Shown here one piece after another: positions 44,111-56,322 of a DNA stretch of 64,000 bases. Position numbers and translations under genes: made by a program. Under the pieces are notes generated by a model, which was given only the letters and a program-made list of their open reading frames with translations, made no database searches and was not told the DNA's origin. Positions within the stretch are counted from its first letter, which is position 1. Every line of letters starts with the position of its first letter. The DNA is from Chamaecrista fasciculata (lineage: Eukaryota; Streptophyta; Magnoliopsida; Fabales; Fabaceae): positions 108,248 to 172,247 of the forward strand of contig QANZ01007430.1 in the NCBI GenBank assembly GCA_003254925.1, in the 5' to 3' direction.

Positions 44111-45296
44111 ACACACACAATCACAAGCAAATCCAATAATTAATGACAACAACACACTTTATTAAATAACAATACTATGATTAACAAAACCACAAAAATT
44201 CAAGTAAGCAAGTGTTTCACATCTAGAATCCTTCTTCTTCTACCAAAACCATTCATTCAAGAGGGTTTAGAATCAAATACAATTATACTAGAATTTCTCA
44301 AATCCATATATGTATTAACAAAAGAATTAGTTACCATGAACACCTTACCATATAGTAAACAAACCCTCAAGAGGAGTCAAGATAAGAAAGCCACTCACCT
44401 CTACTACTTGGAGAATGGATGGTCGCACTCTTTAACTTCCAATTAACACTTCATGCCAACAAATCTTCATTTTGGCCGAAAATGATGTTTGGAGTTATTT
44501 ACTCAAGCTTGTGAGGCTTCCAAAATGGCTATGGAGGTTGGGAGATTGAAGTGTGAAGCTCAATGATTAAGAAATCAAGAAAAAGAAAGGGAGGACGGCG
44601 GTACTGGCTGGTCTCCGGTGTACGGTGGCTCTAGGAGGCCGAGGACATTGTCTGTGGTGGTGGAAGGTGGCTGGATGATGGTTGGTCATGTGGGTGGTGA
44701 GGGGGAGAGAATAAAATGAGAGAATGGAAAAAATGAAGAGAAGAGGGAGTCGTGCAAAGTTGTTATAAAACCTAGTGGGATCACTTTGCAATTTCTTAAA
44801 GTCAAGGGGGTGAAAGGCTATCCAGATTCAGTATTTATGTGACTGAAATTTATGAAAATGCTCATAATTGTTTGAATCCTTCCAAAACAATCTGAAAAAC
44901 TCAAAATTTTAGAAAAAAGACTTTCTTGACGAACTTTACATCATTAGCTTTGTTAGGGAGAGTAGATTTCAAATATGAAATTCTTTTCTGAAATATTCGA
45001 CTCTGACATCTTTCAATTCTTGCTCAAATGTGTTATTTATCGGGTCTAAAGAAAAACTCATGAGATTTTAAATTCCATTTGCTCCCAAATATTTACCACA
45101 AGCTCAGAAAAATGTATAGATTTCAAATTTAACATCTATAGTTCTAAACTACTGGGTTTTCTTATTCCTAAAATTTCTAAGCTTAAACTCTTAATACTAG
45201 CCTAAAACTAGCGTAAAAATCCAGCTAAAAATGTAAAACTCCCTGATTCTATTTCTAAACTCTCAAAACTTAATTCTAAAACTCCGAAATCTCACA

Positions 45297-46310
45297 ATAT
45301 TATCAAGTAAATAATTTAATAAAGAAAAAGTCCAAGGATGAATAAAAAATAATAAAATATCAGTATAGAGACTGAGCCTTCATATATTTAAAATATTATA
45401 ACCATCTTCTTTGATTATTTAGAGATGCTAGTATAGTAAACAGAAATGGCCAATAAATGTATGGTGGTAGATCATTATTGTTAAAAGAATATATTTTTTA
45501 TTCTTTTTAGTAGAACAAAGAGGCTACAAGAGCCTTTAAATTTTTCAATTTGAATAAATTAAAGAGAGTAAAATTAATTTGTTTTATACAACTGGCATTT
45601 CAGTAGAATTGCCCAACGAAAATATTCCACTAGGAGTATTATAAAAATTGGACCGGACAAGATAGTTGAACAGAAATTTGAGAGTGAGTGCGTCTTGGTT
45701 TGGACTACCGGACCATTGTGGGCTGACCAGTACCACTTCAGACTTGGTTGATGCAGGTCACTGTGTGTATTGTTTTTTAAAAAAAAAAAACTTTTTTTGG
45801 TTTTTTTATTAAGAATAATATGAAACCCAAATTAAATGTTGCAAATATATTAAAACAAAGAAAAAAAATATTTTTTTTTACTTTTATTAACTTAATTATA
45901 TTTATATTCATATTGCGACTTTTGTATTTTTTTTGTTTGTGCAAAACAATAAAATTATGAATTTACAAAAATATCTTATTTTGTATAAATTTTATTGATT
46001 ATATATTACTTTTATTTAATATATTTTTATTTATATATTTATAGCATCATTCAGTTTGATTGATTAAACTAATCAACCTGTGATCCGAAGATTTTTTTAG
46101 TTCATCCATTGATTCGTTTTTAAAATATTACTAAATAGGAGTGAGCAACCCAACCCGCAGGGCTCGGGATCACGGGTTGGGTTGGGTTCAAAATTTCCAG
46201 TTACTATGTTACTCGAAGGTGTCACATGTCAAGTCAAAGATAAAACCCGAATTATATTTTAATTTTTATTGCTCCTAAATTTTACCACAAGCTCAAAAAA
46301 GAAACATTTA
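45297..46310. other. No gene recognised
   Basis: AT-rich. AACCCAACCCGCAGGGCTCG...GGGTTGGGTTGGGTTC at about 46149-46190 is a short palindromic patch of the kind seen in MITEs. Nothing coding. Confidence 0.45.
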
Positions 46311-46785
46311 GGCTCCGTTTGGTACCAATGAAATGGGGATTACATTGTAAAAGGACACGGATTCCAAGACTTTCATGTGTTTGGTATGGTAATTTGAGCT
46401 ATGTAAAGTGGATTACAATGTAAAGGGCTTTACATTACATAAGCCATTTTTCTTTACTTCACATCTCTGATGTAATCCAAGTCTACCTAGGGAATTATGG
46501 TAGAATTCCTAATTTGCCCCTCTCACTCCCATCCCATCTTCTTCCCCTGATGGTGACCGGTGGCGGCGGTGGGCGGCTACGGCAGTGGTCTTGTGGTGGT
46601 TGTGGGAAGGGCATTTTTGTAATTTTCTTTCTATATTTATTTTACTTTCCCTCCCCTACCTTTTTATACCAAACACTTTCAATCTTTACCTACTTTACAT
46701 TCCCTCAACTACTTTTCCTTTCTCTCACAATCTTTCTCTTGTAAAACCCTTTCCTTTACTTACCCCATGACATACCAAACGGACC
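46311..46785. mobile_element. PIF/Harbinger-like MITE, copy 1
   Basis: Termini GGCTCCGTTTGGTA and TACCAAACGGACCC, flanked by TTA on both sides. The body is T/C-rich on the right half (CTCAACTACTTTTCCTTTCTC) with a GC-rich CGG/GGT centre (46555-46600). It matches the copy at 53671-54092 in reverse orientation throughout. Confidence 0.75.
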
Positions 46786-47129
46786 CTTAGATATTGCAAG
46801 TATGGCTTCTAAGATTTCAACTAACCGTTTTTTTTTATTTCTAAAACTCTCAGGATTAAATTCTAAAAGCTTAGGGTCTCAAAGTACAAAGGCCCAAAAA
46901 TAAATTAATGTGGGTTCGACCACACTTTTTTATTTTCATTTGGACAGTGGTGATAGTTCGATCGTTGCAACACTCAAACTCTCAATATTAAAATAAATAT
47001 TTTTGTTTAACTCTTTTGAATGGTTGTAATTATTGAAAATATTTTAGAATCTTTTTGGAGAAAATTAAAATTAATGGATATTTAAGTAGATATAAGGAGG
47101 AATGTTTTCAATATTATTGAGCATTGACA

Positions 47130-48065
47130 ATATAGAAAATCTAAACATCTTTTGTAATAGAATTGAAAGTTACATGTTTTTTTAAATGTGAGTGAATTAT
47201 TTATCTATTGAAAATGTTGCGGATAATACTCTAATTAGGATGGTTGAGCATCTAGAAATATCAAAATGTAAAAATTAGAAAAAGGAAAAGAATACATATA
47301 TCATACATAAAAGAAAGTCAAGCAATGTCGTCATTTAATTGAAATCGTGGTTTGATCCAATATCATTATCTAGCTAAAATAATAGTCTAATCCAACGCCA
47401 TTATCTAGCTATTATTGTCGTTTGATCCAATATCGTTATCTAGCTACTATAGTCGTTGGATCCAATGTCGTTGTCATAATTTGATTCAACTATACATAAA
47501 AGAAAGTAAATCAATGTTGTTGTTTATAGCTGAAATCACCGTTTGATCCGATATCGTTATCTAGCTAAAATAATAGTTTAATCCAATTTTATTAACTAGT
47601 TATTATTGTCGTTTGATTCACTATCGTTATCTAGCTACTATCGTCATTTGATCCAATGTCGTTGTCTTGATTATATTTTATTCAACTATAAATAAGTGTG
47701 GTAACCAAAAGACAATTCAACAATCACATGTTTTTAACAAAAAAAAATACACCATGGGTTTGCAGAAGGGAAAGGAATAGGAAGAGGAAGAGGAAAATGA
47801 TGCATCATGGATGAGGCTTATATATCTATCTCTATCAAATCAATGATGTACCAAAGGTATATCTCTCTCTATATAAATATATTTCAATTGGTGTATTATT
47901 CGTGTCCTATTATTTCTTCTAAGTTATATGAATGTTCAAAATTGAACTAAATTAATCTTAGCAAACTAAACTAGATAGTTTTATATCAAAGTCTTCCGAA
48001 CAAGGTTTATATATTGCACTCTTAAAAATGTGCAATATATGCAATTGATCACATTTTAAGAGTTG
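47130..48065 (+). repeat. Promoter-like dispersed repeat, copy 3
   Basis: Full-length counterpart of copy 1: TTGAGCATCTAGAAATATC, CATAAAAGAAAGT (47303 and 47496), the short-unit array, TATA-like AACTATAAATAAGTG (about 47684), GTGGTAACCAAAAGACAATT, then ACACCATGGGTTTGCAGAAG (ATG 47754) with TAG after eight codons, GATGCATCATGGATGAGGCT, GATGTACCAAAGGTATATCT and TGTGCAATATATGCAATTGATC at the end. Confidence 0.7.
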
Positions 48066-48195
48066 TAAGTTTATATTGTTATAATCTATTATATCCTGTG
48101 TTGGAAGGTAAATAAAATACCCATCTTGAAAGTTTGATTATTCCTTGATTTTGTGTAGATAAATGTGACAGATGTCAAGAATGACAATTATTAAA

Positions 48196-50290
48196 GATTA
48201 AAATAAATTTTGGTACCCTATGGTTAAAGGTGGTTCCACTTTGGTACTCTAAAAGACAAAAGTTGACTCTCCACTACCTTGAGGTTTGCTCTGTTATCAC
48301 TTTGGTACCCTGAGTTTATTTTCCGTCAACAGTTGACGTCAAGTGATGACGTGGCTCAACCTTAGCCATTTATTTCTATTGCATCTTAGCCGTTGGTTTT
48401 CATTGCAACTTAACCATCGGTTTCTCTTACATCTTAACCATCGATTTCTATTTGAAAGTTAAAAATAGTCATTTAGTCCTCAAACTATGGGTAGATTTTA
48501 TTTTTAGACATAAAATTATTTTTTATTCTATTTTTTATCTTCGAACTTTCACATTTGTTATATTTTGGTCTCAAAATGTGATTTTATTGAATTTTGGTCA
48601 TTTCATTTGGGACCAAAATAAGATTATGGCCATTAGAACTTCATGTTCTTTATTCTCATCCACAATGGCCAAAGGGTGAATATGAAGGACCAAATTAGAG
48701 AAGAGGAAAAGATGGACCAAACCGCCAATAAAACCAGCAGCAGCAAGCGAACAAAGCAATCCAGCAAGTATTATTCCCTTGAAACACGCGTTTGCCACAA
48801 ACTCCAATACTCCCATTGTCATTGTTGGAGTTACTACCTGAAAACAAGAGAAACACTAAAACAAGATAAAATTGTTAGTAAAACAAAATGCGTGGTCCTG
48901 GGCTGAGGCACGGATATCTCGCTTTCTTTAAGGTAATTTCACGCCTCCCACGGGTTGATTTAGTCATATCACCCGGTGCATAGGGTACACTGACGTGTTA
49001 CCTCCAGGATACAACAGCCCAGTACTCGCCTGTTTGAACTATCACCTCTGCACAAAGGTGATAGATAGGACTCTGCCCCCACACTTTTTTCTCTATCCAA
49101 ATATATAAAACTATACATATAAGTGTCTTGATATCATAAAATATATTGTATATGGCTTATCATCTCTTTTTCCTCCAAAAAACACACCCACGTCCTCACA
49201 CATATATATAGGCTATTTGGACCAAATGCTCATGTTAATAATAATGATTAATTGTCTTCATATTTCTTCAATAGCCACCAATAGCCGTTACATTCATACC
49301 CTTCATTTCTATTAAATCCCATCAATTCCTTCCATAAGTATGCCTCAACGTCCATATTACCTTAAAACATATTAAAAAGTATTAATTATAATTATATGAT
49401 TTTATAATAATATCTAACAGTCATCAATGTCGTTTTCGTCCCCAATCCTAACCCTAATGATCTCATCAAAATGCAGAATACTCAAGCCATTCGAGAAAAT
49501 GCAGATTAATATTGAGCTGTAGAGACTTTAGTGAACCAATCACAAGTAAATGTCGTTGCTATTGTTCAACGATTTCTAGATGATGATATTGAAAAAGTAG
49601 ATGACCATTGGCAGGGAATGGTATGGCAATAATCGTTATGGACATAGAAATGTATTGATAATAGAGAATATAATTTACTAATCTATTTGGCAAGTTGTAT
49701 TATTATATTTAAAAAAAAATACCGGATACTGCTTCGCTTTCTCTTCCTGGTATTTTTTTACATTTCTTCCCCTTTGAAAGTAATCTCAGTTGCTTGACAT
49801 TTAATAACCATGGATGTCAGCTGTTTTTTTGAGGTTTCAAGGATTATTTTGATAAAGATGGTAAACTTTTTAGAGTTAAACTGTAATTAAATCAGGACCT
49901 ATTCGAAAGAAATCCTATGAAAATGAGAAGATTATGTAATATTAGAATTTTAAGGACCATTTTCTAATTAATTTCAGCCAACTTTTTAGTTCAAGAGTAA
50001 AGTTACATTATACACTCCTTAATTTTGATTTTCTTTGTGTTTTGATCCCTTTTAAGGAAGGAAAAAGACTTAAACCTACAAAAGAAAACTTTCTTGGAGG
50101 TTTAAGGTAATTTAAGGTGGTCATGTGCATCTCATGTGACCATTTTTCGTTAAATCTTGACGGAATGTGACCACATGGTACTAAAGTGGTAACGAACCAA
50201 ATCTCAGAGTAGTCGAATGTCAAGTTTTATCTTTCAGGACACTAAAGTGGAACATGCCCTAATCACAAGGTACCAAAGTGTATTTTACCC
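48196..50290 (-). mobile_element. Mutator-like element related to the LSMT Pack-MULE, with a candidate captured exon
   Basis: The left arm (TTTGGTACCCTATGG, GGTTCCACTTTGGTAC) is complementary to the right arm (TAAAGTGGAACATGCCC, GGTACCAAAGTG). The right-hand 49800-50290 matches the right arm of the 41.5-kb element (AATCAGGACCTATTC, CTTTGTGTTTTGATCCCTTT). The flanks ATTATTAAA and ATTAATAAA agree at 8 of 9 positions. The core differs: a hydrophobic exon-like segment (48700-48840, minus), a GC-richer patch (48900-49085) and weakly gag-like sequence (49430-49640). No transposase. Confidence 0.7.
48700..48841 (-). pseudogene. Candidate captured exon encoding a hydrophobic segment
   Basis: On the minus strand TCTCTTGTTTTCAG looks like a splice acceptor (ends about 48842). 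The frame then reads VVTPTMTMGVLEFVANACFK, GIILAGLLCSLAAAGFIGGL, VHLFLF: one membrane-spanning-like stretch. I do not recognise the protein. Its place inside an inverted-repeat element makes host-gene capture the likely origin. Confidence 0.45.
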
Positions 50291-50299
50291 ATTAATAAA

Positions 50300-50979
50300 A
50301 TCAGTCCACACAAAAATTTACTTGCCTCATATATATATATTATTAACATTTACCAAAAGCCAGAAATAGGACAAAAGTCACAGTTCATTTCAGATTTTGA
50401 CTTACAAAGTTTAATCCCCTGTATTTTGTGGTGCCCTATATGATAGGGACTTAAAGGGTCTCAATGCAGTACAAGTAAAAATCTAAAGAAGCCATTGAGG
50501 TAAGTTAATCAATTAATTACTTAATTAATTTGCCAATTCTGTGTATATTGTGGAAGGCAATAATGTAACCATCCATTGTTTTGCTTCTTTTGAATGTCAT
50601 GTATAGGAAAAAGAGAGCCACCGTTGATTCTCAATCTAGCACTAAGGAAAGAGAAAAAGAGATTCAACCCATCCACCAGCAAATACTACATAATGTCAAA
50701 AGGCTTCACCATTGAAACGACAGTCACAGACAAGGCCAAAATGGCTCCTCCACGTGAACTCCAAGTACGACCAAAACAACAACAACAATGACACCAATAA
50801 TAATATGACTGTCGTCGTAGGTTTGTACATGGAGTGGATGTTGTCGAACATGAAAACGACAATTTTTCAAGGAGACGACGTGTCTGATCTTCCAACTATT
50901 ACTCCATATGGACGACGTGTCGGATCGACTGATGTGGGTCCTAATGAAAAACGTCATCATGAAGTTAAAGATGGAGTGT
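50300..50979. other. Unassigned, partly gene-like sequence
   Basis: 50300-50590 is AT-rich with nothing visible. 50590-50975 has near-balanced GC and an open plus-strand frame from 50712 including MTVVVGLYMEWMLSNMKTTI and SDLPTITPYGRRVGSTDVGP, broken by the LINE tail at 50980. I cannot identify it; it may be a disrupted exon. Confidence 0.3.
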
Positions 50980-53325
50980 TTTTTTTTTATTTGAACAAGC
51001 CCAATGCCTTACAAGAAGGGCCAAAGCCCAAAACAAGCCACAAAAGGCAGGAGAAAGAAGTTTTGCTACAAACGACAACAGCAAAACAACAACAAAAGCA
51101 ACCAAGTGAGAATTACAGACCAAAGACTAACAGATGAAAACAGGTCTACTCACATTTACAACTACAAGACAATCACTACAAGAAACTAGTGATCATTTAA
51201 AACTAAAAGATCTTCCAAAATGGCAGCACGAAGACCCACTGGAGGCATCCAAGACCAAGAAAGGGGGAGAGAGCATTTGAGAGAAGCTTTAGCAACCCAG
51301 TCAGGCACAGAATTCGAGCTTCTTGGAATCCAAATAAAAGAGAAAACAGGTTCCTCATCAATAATGGTTTTCATATTATCCATGACAGATATTGCCTGCC
51401 AAGGGGGTTCAACATCTTTGTAAGCATTGATAACCAACAAATTGTCACCTTCAAAAACAGCTTTCTTGATACCTAAAGAGACTGCCAACCCCAAAGCCTC
51501 CAGCACTCCCACGGCTTCCGCATGAATCACACTATTGCAGTAAAACTTCTTAGTGATACCAGTTAACAAAGCTCCACTGGAATCCCTCACAATCACTGCA
51601 ACAGCAGCTCTACACATTAGTAAATCAACAGCTGCGTGCATCTGTATTGAATTTAAGTACATTATCCAGAGGAGGAATCCATTTTCTTGAGGCCGAAGAA
51701 ACAGAAGGAATAATAGGTTCCTGTGCTGTAGAATTCTGTGAAGACACCCAGAATTCTGTAAACATCCTATTAGCATTACCCATGCAAGCCATGGGATCAG
51801 TTAACTTCCCATCAAACATGAAAGAATTTCTACTCAACCAAATTGCCCAAAGATGATAAAAGAAGTAGGAAACTTTCTCATCACTATCACTGCCCAACTC
51901 ATTAAGGATTTTAATTTTTGAGGAAATCCAAACTAACATATTTTCACACTGATCATTCCTCACATCCCATTGAAAAATACTACCAAACCAAAAGGCAACA
52001 ACACAAGGACAAGCAATGAAAATATGAGGGGTTGATTCCTCTTCAGCATCACAGATACAACACTTTTTGTCATCAAGAATTTTCTTTTTAAACAGACTGG
52101 ACCTAGAAGCAAGTGCATTATTACACAATTTCCACATAAAAGATTTTACCTTTGGAATTGTTTTACTTGACCAGATTGCATTCCACAAAGGTTTGTCATG
52201 TAAGGTGCCAGTACTTGAAGAAGGAAAATTGTTAGGAATTTCAGCAACAAGAGCACGGTAGCCTATTTTAACAGAGTAATTCCCATCAGTAGAATAAGGC
52301 CAAATAAACCTGTCTTCAACATTCAGATTTGCAATAGGCACAACAACAATGTCTTTTGAGATATCGGGAGAAAACAGTGTTAATCTTTCGAGTATCACAT
52401 ACCTTTGAATCCTGAATGATGATATCAGCAACACACAAGTTCCGGACATCTGGGTTACCCGAGAAGATTCTCTGCCCGTCTTTAATCCATCTATCTCCTT
52501 CCACCCTGATAGACCTTCCATTTCCAATGATCCAACTTCTATGCCTCTTCATAAAATCCCTCCCATGAAGAAGACTCTTCCAGCTCCAAGAACATGTTCT
52601 GGGAACAGGGACCTCCCAGACATCAGAGTTGGGAAAATAAATACTCTTAAGGAAGCAAGCCCAAAGGGAATCAGGATCTTTTGTCAAGCGCCAAGACTGT
52701 TTAGCGAGCAAGGCAGTATTAAATTTCTCATAATCTTTGAAGCCAAAGCCTCCCAAAGATTTGCTTTTAGTCAAATTCTGCCAACTCACCCAGTGTATGC
52801 CTTTTCCTTTCTCTTTATTACTCCACCAGAAACGAGCTACCATCGCAGAGATTTCAGCACAAAAACATTTTGGGAATTGAACTACAGACATGACATACGA
52901 AGGAATCGCCTGTATGACTGCCTTTATAAGCACTTCCTTGCCAGCAGGAGAAAGTAGATTTTCCTTCCAGCCTTGTAATTTCTTCCAAATGCGATCCTTA
53001 ATCCATCGAAAAGACTGAAACTTTGATCTAGCCCATTGTCCGGAATACCCAGGTAAAAAGAAACTCCCTCAATCACCTCAATGGTCAGGATAGAAGACAA
53101 GTCATTTTTAACATCAATAGGGCACCCTTTGTTAAATGACAAACCAGACTTAGAGATATTAATCTTTTGACCAGATGCCGAGGTGTACAGATTTAGAATC
53201 CTAACCAGCTCATAACAGTTTTCCCGGTTTGCTTTGCACATAATCATAGCATCATCCACAAAGAAGAGATGAGTAAGGCTAGGAGAATCCCGACCCACTT
53301 TAATACCAGATAGCAAGCCCAAGAG
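50980..53325 (-). pseudogene. LINE (L1-type) pseudogene, 5'-truncated
   Basis: Minus strand. It starts abruptly at 53325 inside the RT domain: ALGLLSGIKVGRDSP, then HLFFVDDAMIMCKA (FVDD in place of the catalytic Y/F-A-D-D). Then INISKSGLSF, LARFWWSNKEKGKGIHWVSW, GFGFKDYEKFNTALLAKQSW, HGRDFMKRH, a zinc-knuckle C-C-I-C-D...H-I-F-I-A-C, and RNase H (AAVAVIVRDSSGALLTG, AEAVGVLEALGLA, FEGDN). These lie in four frames overlapping at 52924-52933, 52316-52527 and 51625-51776, so at least three frameshifts. The 3' UTR runs to an A-rich tail at 50980-50993 (T-rich on the plus strand). Inactive. Confidence 0.9.
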
Positions 53326-53670
53326 CTTGTGTAATCAAATATTACTAATTCTTTGTAATGAAATGTTATAGTTATTATCATTCTAATTCAACCAAAAATA
53401 AGAGTGATAAAAACAATCATTGTCACATGACAAACATAACTTGATGCTCATGTAATCACATATTACTAATTTTTTGTAATCAAATATTATAGTGACATTT
53501 CGTTCAGAAAAAAAGAAAAAGAAAAATGTTATAGTGAATATCATTCTACTATAAATCTTCATATCGATATATACAGAATTAGTACTCTTGTTTTTATAAG
53601 AATTCTATGTTTTCAATGGGTATTTCATTAAATGAATTGATTTCATCATTGTAACAAGAGAAACAACATA
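53326..53670. repeat. Short direct repeats, AT-rich
   Basis: TGTAATCAAATATTACTAAT (53329) recurs as TGTAATCACATATTACTAAT (about 53453), and TGTAATCAAATATTATAGTG follows. No gene. Confidence 0.5.
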
Positions 53671-54092
53671 GGCTCCGTTTGGTACCCTTTTGGGTATGTA
53701 AAGGAAAGGGTTTTACAAGGGAAAAATTGTGAGGGAAAGGAAAAGTAGTTGAGGGAATGTAAAGTAGGTAAAGATTGAAAGTGTTTGGTATAAAAAGGTA
53801 TGGGAAGGAAAGTAAAATAGATATAAAAAAAATGACAAAAATGCCCTTCCCATAACTACCACCAGACTGCCGCCGCCGCCGCNGGGCAAATTAGGAATTC
53901 TACCATAATTCCCTAGGTAGACTTGGATTACATCAGAAATGTGAAGTAAAGAAAAATGGCCTATGTAATGTAAAGCCCTTTACATTGTAATCCACTTTAC
54001 ATAGCTTAAATTACCATACCAAACACATGAAAATCTTGAAAACCGTGCCCTTTTACATTGTAAAAGTCATCTCCTCCCTACCAAACGGAGCC
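53671..54092. mobile_element. PIF/Harbinger-like MITE, copy 2 (contains an N)
   Basis: Termini GGCTCCGTTTGGTA / TACCAAACGGAGCC, flanked by ATA on both sides. Reverse-oriented match to 46311-46785. The GC-rich centre is shortened and contains N at 53883 after CGCCGCCGCCGC, so the true length is uncertain. Confidence 0.75.
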
Positions 54093-54164
54093 ATAAGGAT
54101 TACCATAATAACACTAGCAATAATAACAGCATCAATCACAAACTGCTATAGCCAATTTTAAATA

Positions 54165-54480
54165 AAGGTAAATTATACTTTAGGTAGCCTATAATTTGAA
54201 CCAATTCCTTTTTGATACTCTAAGGTTTAAAAAGTAACAATATGGTATCCTGGGATTTTTGTTGTTAACACAAAAGGGCCCTGTGATTTACTTCCGTTAC
54301 TATTTAACGAAAAGTGCTGACGTGACTCAATTTTAATCATTGATTTTGACTGTATTTTAGCCATCAATTTTTAACTTGTTATTACATCTTAGTCGTTGAG
54401 TTTTTTTTGCATTTGATCTTAACCGTTGTTTTCTATTCTAAGGTTACATATCCATTTTAATCTTCTCTCTTTTTAAAAAA
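54165..54480. repeat. Single arm of the 41.5/48.2-kb MULE family
   Basis: GGTAAATTATACTTTAGGTA, TTTTGATACTCTAAGGTTT, CCGTTACTATTTAACGAAAA, GACGTGACTCAATTTTAATC, TTTTAGCCATC and CTTAACCGTTG follow the order of the left arm at 48196-48460 (TGACGTGGCTCAACCTTAGCC, ATCTTAACCATCG). No matching right arm is seen. Confidence 0.5.
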
Positions 54481-55986
54481 AAATAATAATTTTTTGTTGC
54501 AGTTTTCAACACTAGTGGTAAAAAACCTTGAATAATTATAAAAGAAAATAGAAAAATAATACTTCGATGTGTGAAAAATTATAAAATTAACAGTTTTATT
54601 TTTGAAAAATTAAAATGCCTAATTTAGTCTATAAGAAACTAAACGGTATACTTTTTAGTAATTGAAAGAATTAAATGGTACTCTTTAATTCAATAAAAAC
54701 ACTAAAAAAATCATATTATTTGAAAGATTTTCATCTTTTTCAAAGATCGAGTTATCAACTCGGTAATATTTCAGAAATCGAATTGTTGATTCACTTAAAA
54801 CGCCGTAAAAAGATTTTCATCTTTTTCTTTTTTTCTTTCACTTTCTTTTTTTTTTCTTCTGTTTTGGGAAATCATATTTAGCTTTGTCAATTAGGAATGT
54901 AAGTTATGTTCTATAATATAGGTTATGGAATTGCATTATTAATGAATAATGAAATCTGAATGACATTAATCTACATTAAAATTAATTAATTAATTCAGAT
55001 TTTTTACTAAAATTAATTTAATGCAAACTAATTTATGTTAATAAAAAATTGACTAATTGATAAATATGCTTCTATGGCTGGTAATAAATGTAAAATAATT
55101 TTGAATTTATGAGTTGAGATTAATTTCCAAAAAGAAAATGAATTTAGTTTGTATATAAATCGTTACTTTACTTGTTGCAACGTCGTATAAAATAATTTTA
55201 TTTATATTGTCCACATATAAATTATTTTTATTCATTTCTATGACAACTTAAAGTAAATTTAAATAGATTCATCTAGAGCTGTCAAAAATAATATTTATAT
55301 ATATACCCACTTCTTTCCTTATCTATGTCGGAGCCTCCCAATCCCAATCTCATCTTATTTTAACATTATCTCATTTTAGAATTAGATGAACAATACTGGC
55401 TGTTTGGTGGAATCTTCATCTCATCTCATCTCATTCACATCATCATCTCATCCACAACATTATCTCATTTTCTCTTACATTTACTAAACTATCTCTACTC
55501 ATATACCTATAATTACCTATACTCTAATACAAATAAAAAAAAAAATAATTAGGCAAAATAGTAATTTTAATACCCTCATTTATTACACTTATAATTTACT
55601 CTCTCTATCTATCATTTCTTATCAATTTTTTTTTCTTTTTCACTTACACCTCTCTCTCTCTCTCGCGTTCACACACACATCTCTCTCAAATATATATATA
55701 GAAATGTATTGTTATTATATATATATATATTATATCTCTCTCATTCTCTCTCTCTTATTCTCAATTCTTAAATATATATATATAAATGTTAAATATTGTA
55801 TTATATATATTTATATTAACTTAATTAAACAAAAATTATTTTTGTTCATTTGCAATGTTGTTATTTTTTTTAATCCCAATATTCTTCTATTTGTTTTGAG
55901 TAAAATATACAATTGAATCCTTAAATTATTTTTTAAGTTGCAATCTTCTTCTATTCTCGTTACAATATTTTCTTCACTTTTATAAG
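54481..55986. other. No gene recognised
   Basis: Very AT-rich, with (CT)n/(TA)n microsatellites near 55650-55790. 55330-55500 has CATCTCATCTCATC runs resembling those at 57240-57560, perhaps ends of a MITE. No coding signal. Confidence 0.5.
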
Positions 55987-56314
55987 CTATGAAGCATGGA
56001 CACTTCATTTTGAAGACATGTCGCCATGTCAGACAAGTGTCAGTGCCCAACACTCGTATGACACCGACACACACATATTCATAAATTTTAGAATATAAAT
56101 CAATTTTTTGTAACTTTAACATGACATACAAGAGAAAATAATAATAGATATGACATATATTATGAATAAAAATTGTAATTTTTAAATTTTTCATTAAAAA
56201 TTATGAATATTTAATTATTTATATATATAAATATATGCCGTGTCGTGTCACATAATTCTGAGAGTTTGGCGTGTCACCGTGTCCCGTGTTCGTGTCAGTA
56301 TCCATGCTTCATAG
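55987..56314. mobile_element. hAT-like MITE, copy B (perfect ends)
   Basis: 328 bp with 14-bp perfect inverted termini CTATGAAGCATGGA / TCCATGCTTCATAG and a perfect 8-bp duplication TTTATAAG (55979-55986 and 56315-56322). Eight-bp duplications are characteristic of hAT transposition. Subterminal GTGTC/GACAC motifs are repeated many times. Nearly full match to 25125-25460. Confidence 0.85.
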
Positions 56315-56322
56315 TTTATAAG

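Larger units (their letters stand above)
40804..45296 (-). mobile_element. Gypsy (chromovirus-type) LTR with PBS, interrupted by a Pack-MULE
   Basis: Minus strand: LTR starts TGTGAGATTTCGGAG at 45296 and ends GGGTCGTGATAAA near 40822, followed by PBS TGGTATCAGAGCCTG (40818-40804). GGTCGTGA(C/T)A + TGGTATCAGAGC is the usual LTR/PBS junction of Tekay/Del-type chromoviruses. The LTR is about 2.6 kb once the 1.86-kb insertion (41469-43323) is removed. A 59-bp tandem array (43883-44110) lies inside it. No gag/pol is seen to the left (40276-40803), so the body is lost. Confidence 0.6.

Noticed and set aside
51004..51423. Plus-strand frames opposite the LINE 3' end
   Set aside because: Antisense of the LINE 3' UTR and RNase H region.
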